NCBI RefSeq assembly: GCF_000813425.1
Contig: NZ_JWIB01000032.1
Span: 62,001 to 126,000 of the forward strand
DNA: 64,000 bases
Source of the DNA: Sporosarcina sp. ZBG7A
Lineage (GTDB): Bacteria; Bacillota; Bacilli; Bacillales_A; Planococcaceae
Reading direction: 5' to 3'
Shown here: positions 62,832 through 64,000 of the stretch, one piece after another
Position numbering within the stretch: the stretch's first letter is position 1
How the letters are laid out: each line of letters begins with the position of its first letter
The notes under the pieces: generated by a model
What the model was told of the DNA's origin: nothing
Seen by the model: only the letters and a program-made list of their open reading frames with translations
The model's database searches: none
Position numbers and translations under genes: made by a program

Positions 62832-64000
62832 ATGATAATCTTGCAAGTGAACGGTGTAACGAAGTCGTTTTCAGGCACTGATATATTGGAAAATGTAAAG
62901 TTAGAGGTGCAACATCGTGATCGTGTAGCGCTCGTTGGTCGAAACGGCGCTGGGAAATCTACGTTACTTAAAATAATTGCAGGGGAATCTTCTGCCGATG
63001 CCGGAGACATCATTGTCCCAAAAGGCATCCGTATCGGGTATCTCGAGCAACATAGCGGACTAGAAACAGAACTATCCGTATGGGATGAAATGATGACGGT
63101 CTTTGAACCACTTCAAGCGATGGAACGTCGCCTACGTGGATTGGAAGCCCAAATGGCAGATCCTGAAGTCTATGGAGATCCTTCAACATCAGAACGCATT
63201 ATGGGCGAATACGATTCGCTTCAAGTCGAGTTCAAAGATCTCGGAGGCTATCAATACGAATCGGATACACGCTCGATCTTGCACGGAATGCGCTTTTATC
63301 CCGATGACTATGAAAAACCCGTCGATTTACTCTCAGGCGGACAGAAGACACGACTTGCCTTAGCCAAAATGCTGTTGAGTAAACCTGATCTGCTTATCTT
63401 GGATGAACCTACAAACCATCTGGACATTGAAACATTAGGATGGTTGGAGAACTACTTGAAATCATATGAAGGTGCTCTTCTTATCGTATCGCACGATAGA
63501 TACTTCCTAGACCAAGTTGTGACATTAGTATATGAGGTCTCTAGACGCAAAGTCTCTCGCTTTACAGGCAATTACAGCGCGTACTTGGATGAGAAAGCGA
63601 AGAACTATGAGAAAGACCGCAAAATGTTCGAAAAAGAATCGAGTGAAAAAGCGAAGCTCGAAGATTTCATCCAAAAGAATATTGCTCGTGCTTCGACGAG
63701 TAAAATGGCGAAAAGCCGTCGCAAGCAGTTAGAACGGACAGACTGGATGGATGCCCCTGATGGTGATGAAAAATCCGCCAACTTCTCATTCACCATCGAC
63801 CGTCCGAGTGGAAACGATGTGCTCGCAGTCGAAAAGGCTGCTGTCGGCTACAATGGAAATCCCGTTTCAACAAATATCGACATGCGTGTTTACAAACAGG
63901 ATCGAATTGCAATCCTTGGTCCGAACGGAGTCGGCAAATCGACCTTGTTAAAAACAATCGTCCGTCTGCAAGAATTGCTGGCCGGAGAAATTCGGTATGG
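62832..64000 (+). CDS. ydiF: ABC-F family ATPase, YdiF-like, partial
   Basis: The first 389 codons of an ABC-F protein; the gene runs off the right edge. ATP site 1: GRNGAGKST near residues 37-45, [12 protein letters not shown] near 167-178 and DEPTNHLD near 192-199. The linker of about 80 residues ([15 protein letters not shown] and on) follows, and a second Walker [10 protein letters not shown] near 359-367 opens domain 2. No membrane part. ABC-F proteins act on the ribosome as translation or resistance factors; the neighbourhood with rex and tat matches B. subtilis ydiF, whose exact role is not settled. ATG 62832 follows GAGGTG. Confidence 0.93.
   Translation, partial: MIILQVNGVTKSFSGTDILENVKLEVQHRDRVALVGRNGAGKSTLLKIIAGESSADAGDIIVPKGIRIGYLEQHSGLETELSVWDEMMTVFEPLQAMERRLRGLEAQMADPEVYGDPSTSERIMGEYDSLQVEFKDLGGYQYESDTRSILHGMRFYPDDYEKPVDLLSGGQKTRLALAKMLLSKPDLLILDEPTNHLDIETLGWLENYLKSYEGALLIVSHDRYFLDQVVTLVYEVSRRKVSRFTGNYSAYLDEKAKNYEKDRKMFEKESSEKAKLEDFIQKNIARASTSKMAKSRRKQLERTDWMDAPDGDEKSANFSFTIDRPSGNDVLAVEKAAVGYNGNPVSTNIDMRVYKQDRIAILGPNGVGKSTLLKTIVRLQELLAGEIRY

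Noticed and set aside
62696-63028. 110-codon minus-strand frame between rex and the ABC-F gene
   Set aside because: It is antisense to the ABC-F start with its Walker A motif and has no domain.

Overview
The window comes from a low-to-moderate GC Gram-positive bacterium of the order Bacillales, most likely a Planococcaceae member (Sporosarcina-like); the genus is an inference from memory of related proteins. Supporting signs are the order ydiF - rex - tatA - tatC - ydiL - groES - groEL known from Bacillus subtilis, a CIRCE operator before groES, strong AGGAGG-type ribosome sites with GTG and TTG starts, RsbQ proteins, a bacterial nitric oxide synthase, MhqO/MhqD-type quinone-defence enzymes and cre/CcpA-type control. 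I see no rRNA, tRNA, transposase or CRISPR array.

Layout. 0-5.5 kb: glpP (cut by the edge) and glpD with an antitermination-type leader, an MFS transporter, a YdjM-like membrane protein, an XRE regulator with a membrane partner, and a DoxX-like protein. 5.6-5.8 kb: a strictly periodic 20-bp tandem repeat. 5.9-11.6 kb: a tight run of mostly unknown membrane or secreted proteins with an aminoglycoside-phosphotransferase-like kinase, then a free-standing SET-domain protein. 11.7-18.7 kb: FrnE-like thiol oxidoreductase, two short-chain dehydrogenases, a GRAM-domain protein, a nitroreductase and two tandem paralogues of unknown function. 18.9-21.5 kb: a GMC oxidoreductase with a Tat-exported small subunit. 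21.7-33.3 kb: metabolic, stress and transport genes (class I aldolase, UspA, soluble chemoreceptor, Gfo/Idh oxidoreductase, DHA2 efflux pump, MscS). 33.5-34.6 kb: nitric oxide synthase. 34.8-39.8 kb: a beta-diglucoside/chitobiose PTS operon with GH4 glycosidase, diverging from a GntR regulator and a ChbG-type deacetylase.

The most interesting part is 41.3-58 kb. Two copies of a sensing module occur 12 kb apart: an RsbQ-type hydrolase followed by a PAS-GGDEF diguanylate cyclase. In B. subtilis RsbQ feeds a PAS domain on the RsbP phosphatase (sigma-B activation); here the PAS output is cyclic-di-GMP synthesis. The first cyclase is split by a one-base frameshift exactly at a U-UUU-UUC heptamer. 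The second copy lies, with an Rgg-like regulator and a divergent 50-codon ORF, between groEL and a fossil copy of the groEL 3' end with its terminator, so it looks like a 3.4-kb segment bounded by direct repeats. Between the two modules lie YceI, MhqD/MhqO (with two MhqR-type palindromes and a 16-codon ORF), a divergent BCCT transporter with a hairpin directly behind its promoter, a secreted nuclease, a methyltransferase and a thioredoxin-reductase-like/Rrf2 pair.

The right end (57.9-64 kb) is the conserved chaperone/Tat/Rex/ABC-F block; the last gene is cut by the window edge. The Tat translocase there is a plausible exporter of the GMC small subunit at 20.7-21.5 kb.
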